Assembly: GCA_963750965.1 (NCBI GenBank)
Contig: CAVVSK010000002.1
Coordinates: forward strand, 20,523-84,522
Source of the DNA: CANKHA01 sp963750965
GTDB taxonomy: Bacteria > Pseudomonadota > Alphaproteobacteria > Rhizobiales > Xanthobacteraceae
DNA length: 64,000 nucleotides
Reading direction: 5' to 3'
Made by a program: the position numbers and the translations under genes
Shown here: one piece after another, positions 45,066 to 53,332 of the stretch
Layout: each line of letters opens with the position of its first letter
How positions within the stretch are numbered: the first letter of the stretch is position 1
Notes under the pieces: model-generated
What the model saw: the letters and a program-made list of their open reading frames with translations, nothing else
What the model was told of the DNA's origin: nothing
Database searches by the model: none

Positions 45066-45344
45066 ATGCCCGTGCTTTGCACGCGTGCTGCCGCAACAGG
45101 CGGCAAAGGTAGGCGTCATCGCAAGCCAAGGTTTGGCTTGATCACTGCGGCGCTCGCGGCGCTGATGGCCGGCGGCTGCGCCGCCGTACCTCCGGCGGCG
45201 GTTCTCGCCCCGGCTGATCCCAGTACGCCCGTTCCCGCGGCACGCTACAGCTCGGTCACCGCACCCTATACGCGGCAGCGACCGGTGGAACCGCTGCCAT
45301 GGCGGGAACGCAACGAAGGAGTTGCCCCGCAGGCCCGCCCATGA
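45066..45344 (+). CDS. Small lipoprotein, Pro/Ala-rich
   Basis: 92 residues from the ATG at 45066, with GGGAG seven bases upstream. A long basic N-terminus leads to the hydrophobic LITAALAALMAGGC, a lipobox with the lipid-modified Cys, followed by a Pro/Ala-rich tail. It overlaps the TolC-like gene by four bases (ATGA), so it is probably translated with it. It may anchor or assist the outer-membrane protein. No family recognised beyond lipoprotein. Confidence 0.6.
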   Translation: MPVLCTRAAATGGKGRRHRKPRFGLITAALAALMAGGCAAVPPAAVLAPADPSTPVPAARYSSVTAPYTRQRPVEPLPWRERNEGVAPQARP

Positions 45345-46783
45345 ACAACACCGTGCAACAAATGCTTGAGCGGACGCGTTGCCTGCTGCTGGCCTCGCCG
45401 CTCGTGCTTTCTGGTTGCGCCGGGTTTTCCTCGGACGGCGGAATGGACTTTGTGATGGCGAGCGCGCGTTCCGATATCGACAAGCAAGTCGTCGTCGTGC
45501 GCACCGACGAAGACGCCGCCGCGGCGCGCGCAGCCACGGATAGGTTATTGAAGCGCCCACTCACGGCCGACAGCGCCGTGCAGATCGCCTTGCTCAACAA
45601 CAAGGGTCTGCAGGCCGCCTACAACGAACTAGGCATCGCCGAGGCCGCCAAGGTACAGGCATCGCTGCTGCCTAATCCCACGTTTTCGATTGAGAGAATA
45701 TCGGGATCGGTGGAGATCGAGATCGAGAAGCGGATTGTCGGAAATATTCTGGCGCTGGCGACGTTGCCGGTACGAGCGGAGGTAGCAGCCGACCGTTTTC
45801 GACAAGCGCAGCTGCGCGCCGCCGAGGAGACGCTTCGCGTCGCGGCCGAAACCCGGCGTGCCTATTATCGCGCCGTGGCGGCGCGGCAGGCGATCTTTGT
45901 GCTGGCACAGGCGAGGGATTCGGCCGAGACGGCGACGCAACTCTCCCGCAGGCTGGGTGAGAGCGGCGCCATCGGCAAGCTTAATCAAGCACAAGACCAG
46001 GTCTTCTATGCCGAAATTACCGCCCAGCTCGCCACCGCGCGCCAGCGCATGCTGACGGACCGCGAGCGCCTGGTGCGTGCAATGGGACTTTGGGGCGACG
46101 ATCTCGCCTTCAAGCTACCGGATAACTTGCCGTCGATCCCGCGCAGGCCGCAGGTGCTGCCGGCGGTGGAAGTCGAGGCGGTGCGCCGGCGCATCGACAT
46201 CCAGATCGCGCGCATTGAGCTCGACGCGCTGGCGAAGTCCTACGGACTCACGCAGGCGACGCGCTTCGTGAACCTGCTGGAAGTGGTCGCCATCGCCCGC
46301 GACACCAAGGAACGCGCTACTCGCGAGACAACGCGCGACCGCGGTTTTGAAGTCGAGTTCCAGATCCCGTTATTCGACTTTGGCGAGGTGCGCGCACGAC
46401 AGGCGGAGCAGACCTATCTGCAGGCGATAAATCGGCTGGCCGAAAAGGCCGTCAACGCGCGCTCCCAAGCGCGCGAGGCCTATCGAAGCTATCGCGCAAC
46501 GTATGAAATCGCGGCGCACTACCGCCGCGAAGTGCTGCCGCTACGTAAGATCATCACGGAAGAGACGCTGCTTCGCTACAACGCGATGCAGATAGACGTT
46601 TTCGGGCTGCTGACGGAAGTGCGGCAGCGCACCGCTTCGATCAACGCCAGCGTCGAGGCGCAGCGGGACTTCTGGCTTGCGACCGTCGATCTTGGGGTCG
46701 CCGTGATGGGCGGCGGCGTCGCGGCGGGGACCGAAGCCCCGGCCATGACGAGCACCCCGGCCGAGGGCGGAGGTGGTCACTAA
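45341..46783 (+). CDS. TolC-family outer-membrane efflux lipoprotein
   Basis: 480 residues from the ATG at 45341 (coupled to the previous stop). It has a lipobox LVLSGC near residue 25. Two repeats of the outer-membrane factor fold follow: DSAVQIALLNNKGLQAAYNE with SLLPNPTFSIE in the first and DFGEVRARQAEQTYLQAINR with ARSQAREAYRSYRATYEIAA in the second. It should form an outer-membrane channel. No RND or inner-membrane pump gene is next to it, which is unusual; here it is followed by a multicopper oxidase, as in some copper-resistance loci. The C-terminus is Gly/Ala-rich. Confidence 0.85.
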   Translation: MNNTVQQMLERTRCLLLASPLVLSGCAGFSSDGGMDFVMASARSDIDKQVVVVRTDEDAAAARAATDRLLKRPLTADSAVQIALLNNKGLQAAYNELGIAEAAKVQASLLPNPTFSIERISGSVEIEIEKRIVGNILALATLPVRAEVAADRFRQAQLRAAEETLRVAAETRRAYYRAVAARQAIFVLAQARDSAETATQLSRRLGESGAIGKLNQAQDQVFYAEITAQLATARQRMLTDRERLVRAMGLWGDDLAFKLPDNLPSIPRRPQVLPAVEVEAVRRRIDIQIARIELDALAKSYGLTQATRFVNLLEVVAIARDTKERATRETTRDRGFEVEFQIPLFDFGEVRARQAEQTYLQAINRLAEKAVNARSQAREAYRSYRATYEIAAHYRREVLPLRKIITEETLLRYNAMQIDVFGLLTEVRQRTASINASVEAQRDFWLATVDLGVAVMGGGVAAGTEAPAMTSTPAEGGGGH

Positions 46784-46823
46784 TGAGAGAACAAGTGCAG
46801 GAACGGATGAAGGAGCGCAGACC

Positions 46824-48209
46824 ATGATTTCGCGCAGGAACTTGTTGGGTTCGGCGGCCGTGCTCGCCGGTGCTACAGCCGTCAGCGGCCGGGTGCAGGC
46901 CGCAGCCATACCCGAGGCGGCCACAATGGAAGCCGCAACCATGCAGCCGCCACTCGCGCCGCCGCAGGGCCAGGACTATCAGCCCGTCGTGACACTCAAT
47001 GGCTGGACCTTGCCCTGGCGCATGAACGGCGACTGGAAGGAATTTCACCTCGTCGCGGAGCCGGTGGTGCGGGAAATCGCACCCGGCATGAAGGCGCATC
47101 TCTGGGGCTACAACGGCCAATCGCCCGGACCGACGATCGAATGCGTCGAAGGCGACAAGGTCCGCATCTTCGTGACCAACAAATTGCCCGAACATACGAC
47201 GATCCATTGGCACGGCATGCTCGTGCCGAACGGCATGGATGGCGTCGGCGGCCTGACCCAGCCCCACATCAAGCCGGGCAAAACCTTCGTCTATGAGTTT
47301 GCGATGAAGAAGAGCGGGACCTTCATGTACCACCCGCACGCCGACGAAATGGTGCAGATGGCAATGGGCATGATGGGATTTTTTGTCGTGCATCCGCGCG
47401 ACCCGAAACTTTACCGCGTCGACCGCGACTTTGTTTTCCTGCTCGCCTCTTACGACATCGATCCCGGCAGTTACGTGCCGAAAATCATGACCATGACCGA
47501 CTTCAACCTGTGGGCGATGAATAGTCGCGTTTTCCCTGGCATCGACCCACTGCCGGTGCGACGCGGCGACCGTGTGCGCGTGCGCGTCGGCAATCTGACG
47601 ATGACCAACCATCCCATCCACATGCACGGCTACGATTTCGCCGTGACTTGCACGGACGGCGGCTGGATTCCGGAAACCGCCCGCATTCCCGAAGTGACCA
47701 CCGATGTGCCGGTCGGAGCCATGCGTGCCTATGAGTTCGTCGCCGACGAGCCCGGCGACTGGGCGCTGCATTGCCACAAGTCACATCACACCATGAATGC
47801 CATGGGCCACGAGGTGAAAACCTTTATCGGCGTGCAAACCAAGGATTTGGTGAAGTCGGTTCGCAAGGTGGTTCCCGACTACATGGCGATGGGGAATGCC
47901 GGCATGGCGGACATGGGCGAGATGGAAATGCCGGCGCCCGACAACACGCTGCCGATGATGACCGGTTTTGGGCAGTTCGGGCCGATGGAAATGGGCGGCA
48001 TGTTCACGGTCGTCAAAGTGCGTGAAGGCCTTGAACCCGGCGATTACCGCGATCCCGGCCCTTACAAAAATCCCGAAGGGACCGTGGCTTACGAGTTTAA
48101 AGGCTCGCCCACAGAGCCTCCGCGCCAGCAAAGCAAGGCCGGCAAATCCAAGGTCGAAATGACCGTCGTCAAACCCGGAAGCAAGGGCAGCCACGGCAGT
48201 CGCCATTAA
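46824..48209 (+). CDS. Periplasmic multicopper oxidase (CopA/CueO-like)
   Basis: 461 residues from the ATG at 46824, with AAGGAG eight bases upstream; a start at 46773 would place the signal too far in. A Tat signal, SRRNLLGSAAVLAGA, is at residues 3-17. Copper-site motifs are TIHWHGML near 126, MYHPHADEMVQM near 168, NHPIHMHGYDF near 261 and WALHCHKSHHTMNAM near 312. The C-terminal region is Met-rich (MGNAGMADMGEMEMPAP). It should oxidise Cu(I) to Cu(II) in the periplasm. The spacing between the second and third sites is short, so a two- or three-domain form should be checked. Confidence 0.88.
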   Translation: MISRRNLLGSAAVLAGATAVSGRVQAAAIPEAATMEAATMQPPLAPPQGQDYQPVVTLNGWTLPWRMNGDWKEFHLVAEPVVREIAPGMKAHLWGYNGQSPGPTIECVEGDKVRIFVTNKLPEHTTIHWHGMLVPNGMDGVGGLTQPHIKPGKTFVYEFAMKKSGTFMYHPHADEMVQMAMGMMGFFVVHPRDPKLYRVDRDFVFLLASYDIDPGSYVPKIMTMTDFNLWAMNSRVFPGIDPLPVRRGDRVRVRVGNLTMTNHPIHMHGYDFAVTCTDGGWIPETARIPEVTTDVPVGAMRAYEFVADEPGDWALHCHKSHHTMNAMGHEVKTFIGVQTKDLVKSVRKVVPDYMAMGNAGMADMGEMEMPAPDNTLPMMTGFGQFGPMEMGGMFTVVKVREGLEPGDYRDPGPYKNPEGTVAYEFKGSPTEPPRQQSKAGKSKVEMTVVKPGSKGSHGSRH

Positions 48210-48239
48210 CTCACGCAATCACGAAGGAGAACGAAGGAC

Positions 48240-48713
48240 ATGAAACGTATTGCCTTAGCAGCTCTGCTCGCATCGCTCGCGCCAATCGTGGCGGTAAGCG
48301 CTCCCGGCGCGCCCGGACATAGCCATGAAACGTTCACTGCCGGCGAACCGGGCGATCCGAAAAAGCCGGCACGGGTCGTCCAGATCACCATGAAGGAAGA
48401 GGACGGCAAGATGCTGTTCATCCCGGACCGCGTCGAGGTCCGCAAGGGAGAACAGATCAAATTCGTTCTGCGCAACAATGGCGAGCTTGCGCACGAGTTC
48501 ATGCTCGCCAGCAAGGCGGAAAACGACAAGCATGCCGAGTTGATGAAAAAATATCCCGACATGGAGCACGACGATCCAAACGGTAAAACGCTTCAAACCA
48601 AGAAATCCACCGACCTGGTCTGGAAATTCACCAAGGCTGGGGAATTCGAGTTTGCCTGTCTCATTCCCGGCCATCGCGAGGCGGGCATGCACGGCAAAGT
48701 CATCGTCAAGTGA
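48240..48713 (+). CDS. Cupredoxin-domain periplasmic copper protein
   Basis: 157 residues with the signal peptide MKRIALAALLASLAPIVAVS. The type 1 copper ligands are visible: His in ELAHEF near residue 83, then Cys, His and Met in FACLIPGHREAGM near 138-150. KMLFIPDRVEVRKGEQIKFV forms the first strands. It probably carries copper or electrons between the multicopper oxidase and CusF. It lies 30 bases after the oxidase with a GAAGGAGAACGAAGG ribosome site. Confidence 0.87.
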   Translation: MKRIALAALLASLAPIVAVSAPGAPGHSHETFTAGEPGDPKKPARVVQITMKEEDGKMLFIPDRVEVRKGEQIKFVLRNNGELAHEFMLASKAENDKHAELMKKYPDMEHDDPNGKTLQTKKSTDLVWKFTKAGEFEFACLIPGHREAGMHGKVIVK

Positions 48714-48733
48714 TACAGAGTAAGGAGCCCACC

Positions 48734-49035
48734 ATGAAACTTCGTATTTTCTTGATTGGGCCCTGCTGGCAGTTGCCATGAGCCATTCGGCGGCACGCGC
48801 GCAATCGTCTGAGCTGATCGATGGCGTGGTCACCAAAGTGGACGCCTCGGCGCAGAAGATCACCATCAAGCATGGTCCATTGAAGAAATTCGACATGGAC
48901 GATGGCATGACCATGGTGTTCCGCGCGCAGGACGCGGCGATGCTGAAAACGGTGAAGGCCGGGGACAAAGTGAAGTTCGTGCCCGACCGCATCAACGGGC
49001 AGTTCACCGTCACTAAGATCGAGAAAGCAAAATAG
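48734..49035 (+). pseudogene. CusF-like copper-binding protein, signal peptide frameshifted
   Basis: The ATG at 48734 has a strong AAGGAG site and begins a signal peptide (MKLRIFLIG), but one base is missing near 48757. The frame that follows gives ALLAVAMSHSAARAQ and the CusF domain: DGVVTKVDASAQKITIKHGP, MDDGMTMVFRA and VKAGDKVKFVPDRINGQ. His and two Met ligands for Cu(I) are present; the usual Trp beside them is not obvious. As written only the Met at 48778 can start the domain, leaving it without a full signal peptide and so in the cytosol. A sequencing indel is a simple alternative. Confidence 0.75.
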
Positions 49036-49167
49036 CATGGCCCGGTTAGAGGTTTTCGCGCCCATTGAACCCGCGCTGGCAACGGCATAACTTCCTTTTA
49101 TCAGAACGGCCCTCGGGCCCCTTATCTGGCTTCAGACCTGCGGGTCAATTCTGGAAGGGAGGCCGCC

Positions 49168-49500
49168 ATGCGAGCCATTCCGTTTATTCTCGCAGCCGCC
49201 ATTTTCACGCCTACCGGCGATCTGCCGGCGCAGAATGCGCCCTTTGAGGCTTCCGCCGCAGCCATTCACGAAGTGATCTCGGGCAAAACATGCGTGGGAG
49301 GCGACCTTCTTATCTTCGGGAAACGCGACCCAAAAACAAGCGGGAGGTACGAACGCGTTGGCCGACCGCCCGGCGAGTATCAGATCGGTTATGGCACGAT
49401 CATGATCTTGCGCGGCAAGGAATTGCACAGCCATGTAGTCACCGTCTCACCACCTGAGCACATGCTCTACATGAGCGCCGACAAGTACCGGTGCGATTAA
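49168..49500 (+). CDS. Small secreted hypothetical protein
   Basis: 110 residues with a signal peptide (MRAIPFILAAAIFTPTGDLP, cleavage near AQN) and AGGGAGG upstream. The mature part contains HEVISGKTCVGGDLLIFGKR, LRGKELHSHVVTVSPPEH and two cysteines that could pair. No family recognised. It lies between the CusF-like gene and a small membrane protein, so a part in the metal cluster is plausible but unproven. Confidence 0.6.
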   Translation: MRAIPFILAAAIFTPTGDLPAQNAPFEASAAAIHEVISGKTCVGGDLLIFGKRDPKTSGRYERVGRPPGEYQIGYGTIMILRGKELHSHVVTVSPPEHMLYMSADKYRCD

Positions 49501-49549
49501 AAGCCTCGCCGTATCGGTTCCCATGGGCCAGTAACAAGGAGAGACGAGC

Positions 49550-49837
49550 GTGATCAAACTTCCTTATTTGCGGACGATGTTCGCCACCTGCATGCTGTTT
49601 CAGGTTGTTTACTTGCTTTGCGTTTTGCTCTGGCTTGGTTTCCCGGACCTGAAAGGCCACGCATTGCTGCCAGCGATCTTTCCGAACTTCACGCTGCTGA
49701 CATGGAGCAGCTTAATCTACGGTTTGATCGCCAGCATGATCTACGGCTGGATCGCGGCGATTATCTTCGTGTTCTTCTATAATCTCTGGCCGAGCCTGGC
49801 TGTTGTCGTGTTCGGGCGGACGGCAGCCGAAGTTTGA
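49550..49837 (+). CDS. Small inner-membrane protein (DUF5676-like)
   Basis: 95 residues starting at a GTG with AAGGAGAG upstream. Two hydrophobic segments, MFATCMLFQVVYLLCVLLWL and SLIYGLIASMIYGWIAAIIF, flank a short loop. The pattern resembles DUF5676-type membrane proteins, which are found beside copper and mercury genes. It ends 28 bases before the convergent MerR gene. Function unknown. Confidence 0.6.
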   Translation: MIKLPYLRTMFATCMLFQVVYLLCVLLWLGFPDLKGHALLPAIFPNFTLLTWSSLIYGLIASMIYGWIAAIIFVFFYNLWPSLAVVVFGRTAAEV

Positions 49838-49864
49838 CCGTCACTGGCTCCCTGGTCCGAGGCG

Positions 49865-50275
49865 TCACATGGGTCGACCATGCGCGGCATCGGTGAATGA
49901 CATAATAATCGGACAGGGTTTGCCGGCAGGCGCGGCTTCGCAATGATGCACGAGGCGCGACAAGCTGCCTTGTACGTCTCGCAAAGCTTTAATCCGCTTG
50001 TCCAATTGAGAGAGTTTGGCAGTAGCGAGCGAGCGTATTCTCTGCCGCTGGTTGGTGCGGTCCAAGCTCAGCAATTCCTTGATCTCGGCTAATGTAAATC
50101 CGGCTACCTGCGCTTTGCGGATGAAAAGGACGCGTCGCAAGAGCTCGCTATCATATTCTCGGTAGCTGCCGCGGCTACTCCGCGGCACTGGCAGCAGGCC
50201 CCGGCGCTGATAAAAGCGCACAGTTTCCACTCCGACGTCTGCTGCCTCCGCAAAACGCCCAATGGTCATTTTCAT
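49865..50275 (-). CDS. MerR-family metal-responsive regulator
   Basis: 137 residues from the ATG at 50275. The DNA-binding helix-turn-helix is IGRFAEAADVGVETVRFYQR followed by the wing RRGLLPVPRSSRGSYREYD. A dimerisation coiled coil follows. The metal loop has HHCEAAPAGKPCPII, with the Cys pair typical of MerR/ZntR-type soft-metal sensors. It is divergent from the DUF4396 gene, and a dyad with a stretched spacer lies between them. It should twist that promoter to activate transcription when metal is bound. The metal cannot be named with certainty. Confidence 0.85.
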   Translation of the reverse strand: MKMTIGRFAEAADVGVETVRFYQRRGLLPVPRSSRGSYREYDSELLRRVLFIRKAQVAGFTLAEIKELLSLDRTNQRQRIRSLATAKLSQLDKRIKALRDVQGSLSRLVHHCEAAPAGKPCPIIMSFTDAAHGRPM

Positions 50276-50277
50276 GC

Positions 50278-50309
50278 TTAACTCCGTACCATGGTACAGA
50301 GGGTATATG
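50278..50309 (+). promoter_or_regulatory. MerR-type promoter with 19-20 base spacer and dyad
   Basis: TTAACT at 50278-50283 and TATATG at 50304-50309 are separated by 20 bases (19 if GTATAT is used as the -10). The long spacer is the hallmark of MerR-activated promoters. Between them lies a near-perfect palindrome, CTCCGTACCATGGTACAGAG, at 50282-50301. It resembles the mer operator, which also has CTCCGTAC. It would drive the DUF4396 gene rightward and overlap the start of merR. Confidence 0.7.
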
Positions 50310-50343
50310 GCAGGCATCGGTTAATTCAAAGAGGAGAGAGCCT

Positions 50344-50856
50344 ATGCCCACGACCCATCCCGGACACCCTGCGCACCAGCACGCCCACCATCACAGTGTC
50401 GACGCACCCAAGGGTGGCGAGTCGCTCAACCGCCTTGCGTTCAGTGCCACCGTCCACTGCCTGACCGGCTGCGCGATCGGCGAAGTTCTCGGCATGATCG
50501 TGGGTACCGCATTCGGCTGGGGCAACTTCGAGACAATTGCCCTAGCGGTGGTTCTCGCCTTCTTGTTCGGCTATGGCCTCACGATGATCCCACTGGTCCG
50601 GGCGTTACCTCTAAAGACCGCAGCATACCTTGCGTTCCTGTCAGATACGGCCTCGATAACTTTGATGGAGTTCGTCGATAACGCCATCATGCTGGTCATA
50701 CCAGGTGCGATGGACGCCAGCCTAACTGAGCCTCTGTTCTGGGGCAGCCTGGCGTTCGCGCTGGCTGTTGCTGGCCTGGCTGCATTTCCGCTGAACCGTT
50801 GGCTGATTGCACGCGGCCGCGGACATGCAGTTGTTCACGCCTATCACGATCACTAA
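50344..50856 (+). CDS. DUF4396 membrane protein with His-rich ends
   Basis: 170 residues. The N-terminus HPGHPAHQHAHHHSVD and the C-terminus HAVVHAYHDH are His-rich. The core has four hydrophobic segments, starting TVHCLTGCAIGEVLGMIVGT and later SLAFALAVAGLAAFPLN, typical of DUF4396. Such proteins occur with copper and heavy-metal resistance genes and may bind or move metal at the inner membrane. It is driven by the divergent MerR-type promoter. The ATG at 50344 has AGAGGAGAG upstream. Confidence 0.75.
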   Translation: MPTTHPGHPAHQHAHHHSVDAPKGGESLNRLAFSATVHCLTGCAIGEVLGMIVGTAFGWGNFETIALAVVLAFLFGYGLTMIPLVRALPLKTAAYLAFLSDTASITLMEFVDNAIMLVIPGAMDASLTEPLFWGSLAFALAVAGLAAFPLNRWLIARGRGHAVVHAYHDH

Positions 50857-50871
50857 AGGCCGTCATTAAAA

Positions 50872-51009
50872 CTAAGCACTCGATCGCTTCGGTTCCATCT
50901 CAGCGACCACGCGCTGAACATAGCTTGCCCCGATCTGAAGGCTACGAGCAACCTTGCCGATGCCGATGCCCTGCTTCCGCATCCTGCGGACAGACGCCAG
51001 GCGCCTTGA
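50872..51009 (-). pseudogene. C-terminal relic of a serine recombinase (resolvase/invertase)
   Basis: Reading leftward to the TAG at 50872-50874 gives RRLASVRRMRKQGIGIGKVA followed by RSLQIGASYVQRVVAEM. This is the C-terminal helix-turn-helix of a resolvase/invertase-type recombinase. The catalytic N-terminal domain is missing and the upstream bases belong to a dispersed repeat. It lies 15 bases beyond the DUF4396 stop. It could be the scar of the element that brought in the metal cluster. Confidence 0.6.
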
Positions 51010-51075
51010 CCCTCAGAAGCGGACATCCGGGCTAGCTTTCGGCACGTCTGCTTAGGGCCAATAGCCGACATCAGG
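51010..51075. repeat. Dispersed AGCGGACAT-type repeat, copy 1
   Basis: Contains AAGCGGACATCCGGGCTAGC, then CACGTCTGCTTAGGGCCAAT and AGCCGACAT. The same elements (AAGCGGACATCC, CACGTCTGCTTTAG) occur at 52425-52510 in the other orientation order. Short intergenic repeats of this kind are familiar from Bradyrhizobium-type genomes. Confidence 0.5.
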
Positions 51076-51128
51076 AGCTCGCACCGACGTCTGCACTCGG
51101 CATTAACCGCAACCTAAATGACGGGCAA

Positions 51129-52352
51129 TCAATGACCCGCGACTGGGTTCAGCGGGACAAGCAGCGTGAAATTCGTGCCTGTGGCAGACAATGGCCGTGC
51201 CAGTTCAGCACCCAATTGTATTGAAAGTGCGTTGACCAGTCGTGTGCCAAGCCGCTTGTTGGTAGTTGGGTCAAATTGCGGAGGCAGACCAACACCCTCG
51301 TCCCGTACCGACACTAAAACTGCATTGTTTTCCATTCGAACGAGTCGCACCTCGATCAAGCCGCCAGGACAGTGCGGATATGCATACTTGCCTGCATTCG
51401 ACACGAGTTCATTGATGATAAGAGCTAAAAGAATGGCACGATCCGCATTAAACTCAATTTTTTCTGGCGCGTCGAATTGAACTTTGCACGGAGCGACGGT
51501 AGTCTCCAAGTCCCCTATAACCTCACGCAGATACTCGACCAATTCGATATTCTCATAGTCAGCGTTGTAAGCGAGCCGCTCATAAGCACGACCTACGGCG
51601 TTGACACGGCTGGAAGCTTCGTTGAGTTGTTCACTTAAGTTCGGATCCCCGACGGTGTTCGCTTGAAGTTGAAGCATGCTGGAGACCACTTGTAGGCTGT
51701 TCTTGACGCGGTGGTTGACCTCCTTGAGCAGGATTTGATGACGGCTAAGAGCCGCTTGCAATTTACGTTGGTATTGCTGTTGCTCAATTGCCATTCCAAG
51801 GATGTTTGCGGCACCCTGTAAAAAGGCGACATCGTGCTCGCCAAACTCACCTTCTGACTTGCTGTCAACTTCCAGTACACCGAACGGTGAGCCGTCGCCC
51901 TGCAGAATGACGTTCATCGCGCGGCGGATGCCGTGCTCAACGAGCAATTCGGGGGTTCTAAAACGTTGCTCATTTTCAAGATGGTTGGAAATAACAGGCT
52001 TGCCGGTCCGCAAAGCATAGCCAGCGGGAGATGCCAAATCCGCCCCGACACTTGCCGAGCCGACAACCCCGTCATCCCAGCCAACGCCAGCACGGACCAG
52101 GAGGCGGTTCTCGGCAGGGATGTATTCCAATATCTTGCAGTATTCGGCAGCTAATCCTTCGGCCGTGATCCGGGCGGTGTGGTCCAGCATGTTGATAAAA
52201 CCCGTGCCTTGCAGGGCGAGAACGCCAAGTTCGGCGAGCAACTCCTGCTGTCGGATGCGCTGACGGAGAGCGCGGCTGGTGAGATCATCAGGTTGACTAT
52301 CACCGGGCGTCTGCTCGACGACGGGCTCTTTTTGGTCAGATGAAGGGCTCAT
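51129..52352 (-). CDS. GAF-domain sensor histidine kinase (HisKA_2 type)
   Basis: 407 residues from the ATG at 52352; a GTG two codons upstream is less likely. No membrane segment. A GAF domain spans about residues 40-180 (LAELGVLALQGTGFINMLDH, RVRTGKPVISNHL-like block, GVLEVDSKSEGEFGEHDVAF). The phospho-acceptor is in LLKEVNHRVKNSLQVVSSML near 207-226. The ATPase domain has ALIINELVSNAGKYA and VRDEGVGLPPQFDP. Cytosolic sensor, perhaps of redox, light or a small ligand. No response regulator gene lies next to it; HisKA_2 kinases often act with EcfG/PhyR general stress regulators. Confidence 0.87.
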   Translation of the reverse strand: MSPSSDQKEPVVEQTPGDSQPDDLTSRALRQRIRQQELLAELGVLALQGTGFINMLDHTARITAEGLAAEYCKILEYIPAENRLLVRAGVGWDDGVVGSASVGADLASPAGYALRTGKPVISNHLENEQRFRTPELLVEHGIRRAMNVILQGDGSPFGVLEVDSKSEGEFGEHDVAFLQGAANILGMAIEQQQYQRKLQAALSRHQILLKEVNHRVKNSLQVVSSMLQLQANTVGDPNLSEQLNEASSRVNAVGRAYERLAYNADYENIELVEYLREVIGDLETTVAPCKVQFDAPEKIEFNADRAILLALIINELVSNAGKYAYPHCPGGLIEVRLVRMENNAVLVSVRDEGVGLPPQFDPTTNKRLGTRLVNALSIQLGAELARPLSATGTNFTLLVPLNPVAGH

Positions 52353-52424
52353 GCCCACCGAATAGCATATCTATCGCCCTTGGGAACGTTTTGGGCATGG
52401 CGGGGAAACAGAGTAGGCGCTGAT

Positions 52425-52510
52425 TGAGGCGACGTCCGCTTGGGGTCAAAAGGCGAAATTCCAGGCTGACCAGCGCACGTCTGCTTTAGCCCTAAAAAGC
52501 GGACATCCCT
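52425..52510. repeat. Dispersed AGCGGACAT-type repeat, copy 2
   Basis: Contains GCGACGTCCGCTTGGGGTCA, then GCACGTCTGCTTTAGCCCTA and AAAGCGGACATCC. It matches the repeat at 51010-51075 in its elements. Between the kinase gene and the phage-like block, the region 52359-52904 otherwise holds only a decayed secreted-protein remnant. Confidence 0.5.
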
Positions 52511-52551
52511 CGTTTTATGAGTACACGCCCTAGAACCGAAGGAGGTAACAG

Positions 52552-52675
52552 TGCCGAAGCTCACGATTTGCACTTATCTTTGCATCTCTTTCGACCACTT
52601 TTGTCCATGCAGAAATCTACAACTATTCATGCGGACGGAAATGAAGTCGAATGCAATCTAAAAGGCGATAGGGTG
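52552..52675 (+). pseudogene. Remnant of a small secreted protein gene
   Basis: A GTG at 52552 with GGAGG upstream begins PKLTI. One base off, a signal-peptide-like stretch reads FALIFASLSTTFVHAEIYNY followed by SCGRK and a stop. A third frame ends ADGNEVECNLKGDRVRLP. Similar small secreted proteins with YSCK near the mature start are common in this bacterial group. It appears decayed; family not named. Confidence 0.35.
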
Positions 52676-52904
52676 CGCCTCCCCTAGCAACGCACCAGGG
52701 ACCGCCTGCTGGCCAGCGCGATGCTTCGGGGGGGGATGGTCGGAAAACAATCGAAGGCGGCAAGGTCGAGCGCGGCGGCGCTCCGAGGTTGCTACCTGTC
52801 GTGACAGGCGTCCTGCCACTAGGGCTAGGGGGTCGCCGGGAACCCGTGTAGGATCGCCGTTAACCATCCCGCGACCACTACAACCTGCCCGGGAGCCCGC
52901 CTAA

Positions 52905-53332
52905 ATGCCGCGTCAGTCCGCCGTCGCCGCCGCGTTCAGCGTGAAGGGCTCGACGAGGGCGCACTTGACGCCGCCGAGCGATCTCACCGAACCGGAGCGG
53001 GCCGCATTTATCAACCTCGTGCTCGGCGCGAAGGCGGATCACTTCGTGCCCAGCGATTTGCCGCTGCTGAGCGCCTACGCGCGGGCCATCGTGCAGGAAA
53101 GATCGCGGCCGACATGTTGGCCGCCAAGCCTGTCATCGGCGACCGGCCGAGCGCTTGGTTGAGCATCTGGCAAGGCAAGACTAGAGCGATGACGACGCTG
53201 GCGAGAATGCTGGCGCTGTCGCCTGCAGGTCGCGTGCCGTCAGCCACACCGAAGGAGCCGGAGGAAGTTTCCTACTACACGCGAATGGCGTTAGAGGCGA
53301 AGGCGAAGCGCGATGACGATCCAGCGAATTGA
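52905..53332 (+). pseudogene. Phage terminase small subunit-like gene, frameshifted
   Basis: From the ATG at 52905: LTPPSDLTEPERAAFINLVL, DHFVPSDLPLLSAYARAIVQ. After one indel near 53100 it continues ADMLAAKPVIGDRPSAWLSI and WQGKTRAMTTLARMLALSPA, ending at 53332. This order (PSDLPLL, then a conserved G.RPS.WL and a helical MTTLARMLRLSP) matches P27-type phage terminase small subunits. Restored length is about 142 residues. No large terminase gene follows, so it is a prophage remnant. Confidence 0.7.

Noticed and set aside
46641..47777. Long minus-strand open frame of 378 codons
   Set aside because: It lies opposite the multicopper oxidase and TolC genes and has His/Arg-rich antisense composition with no family pattern.
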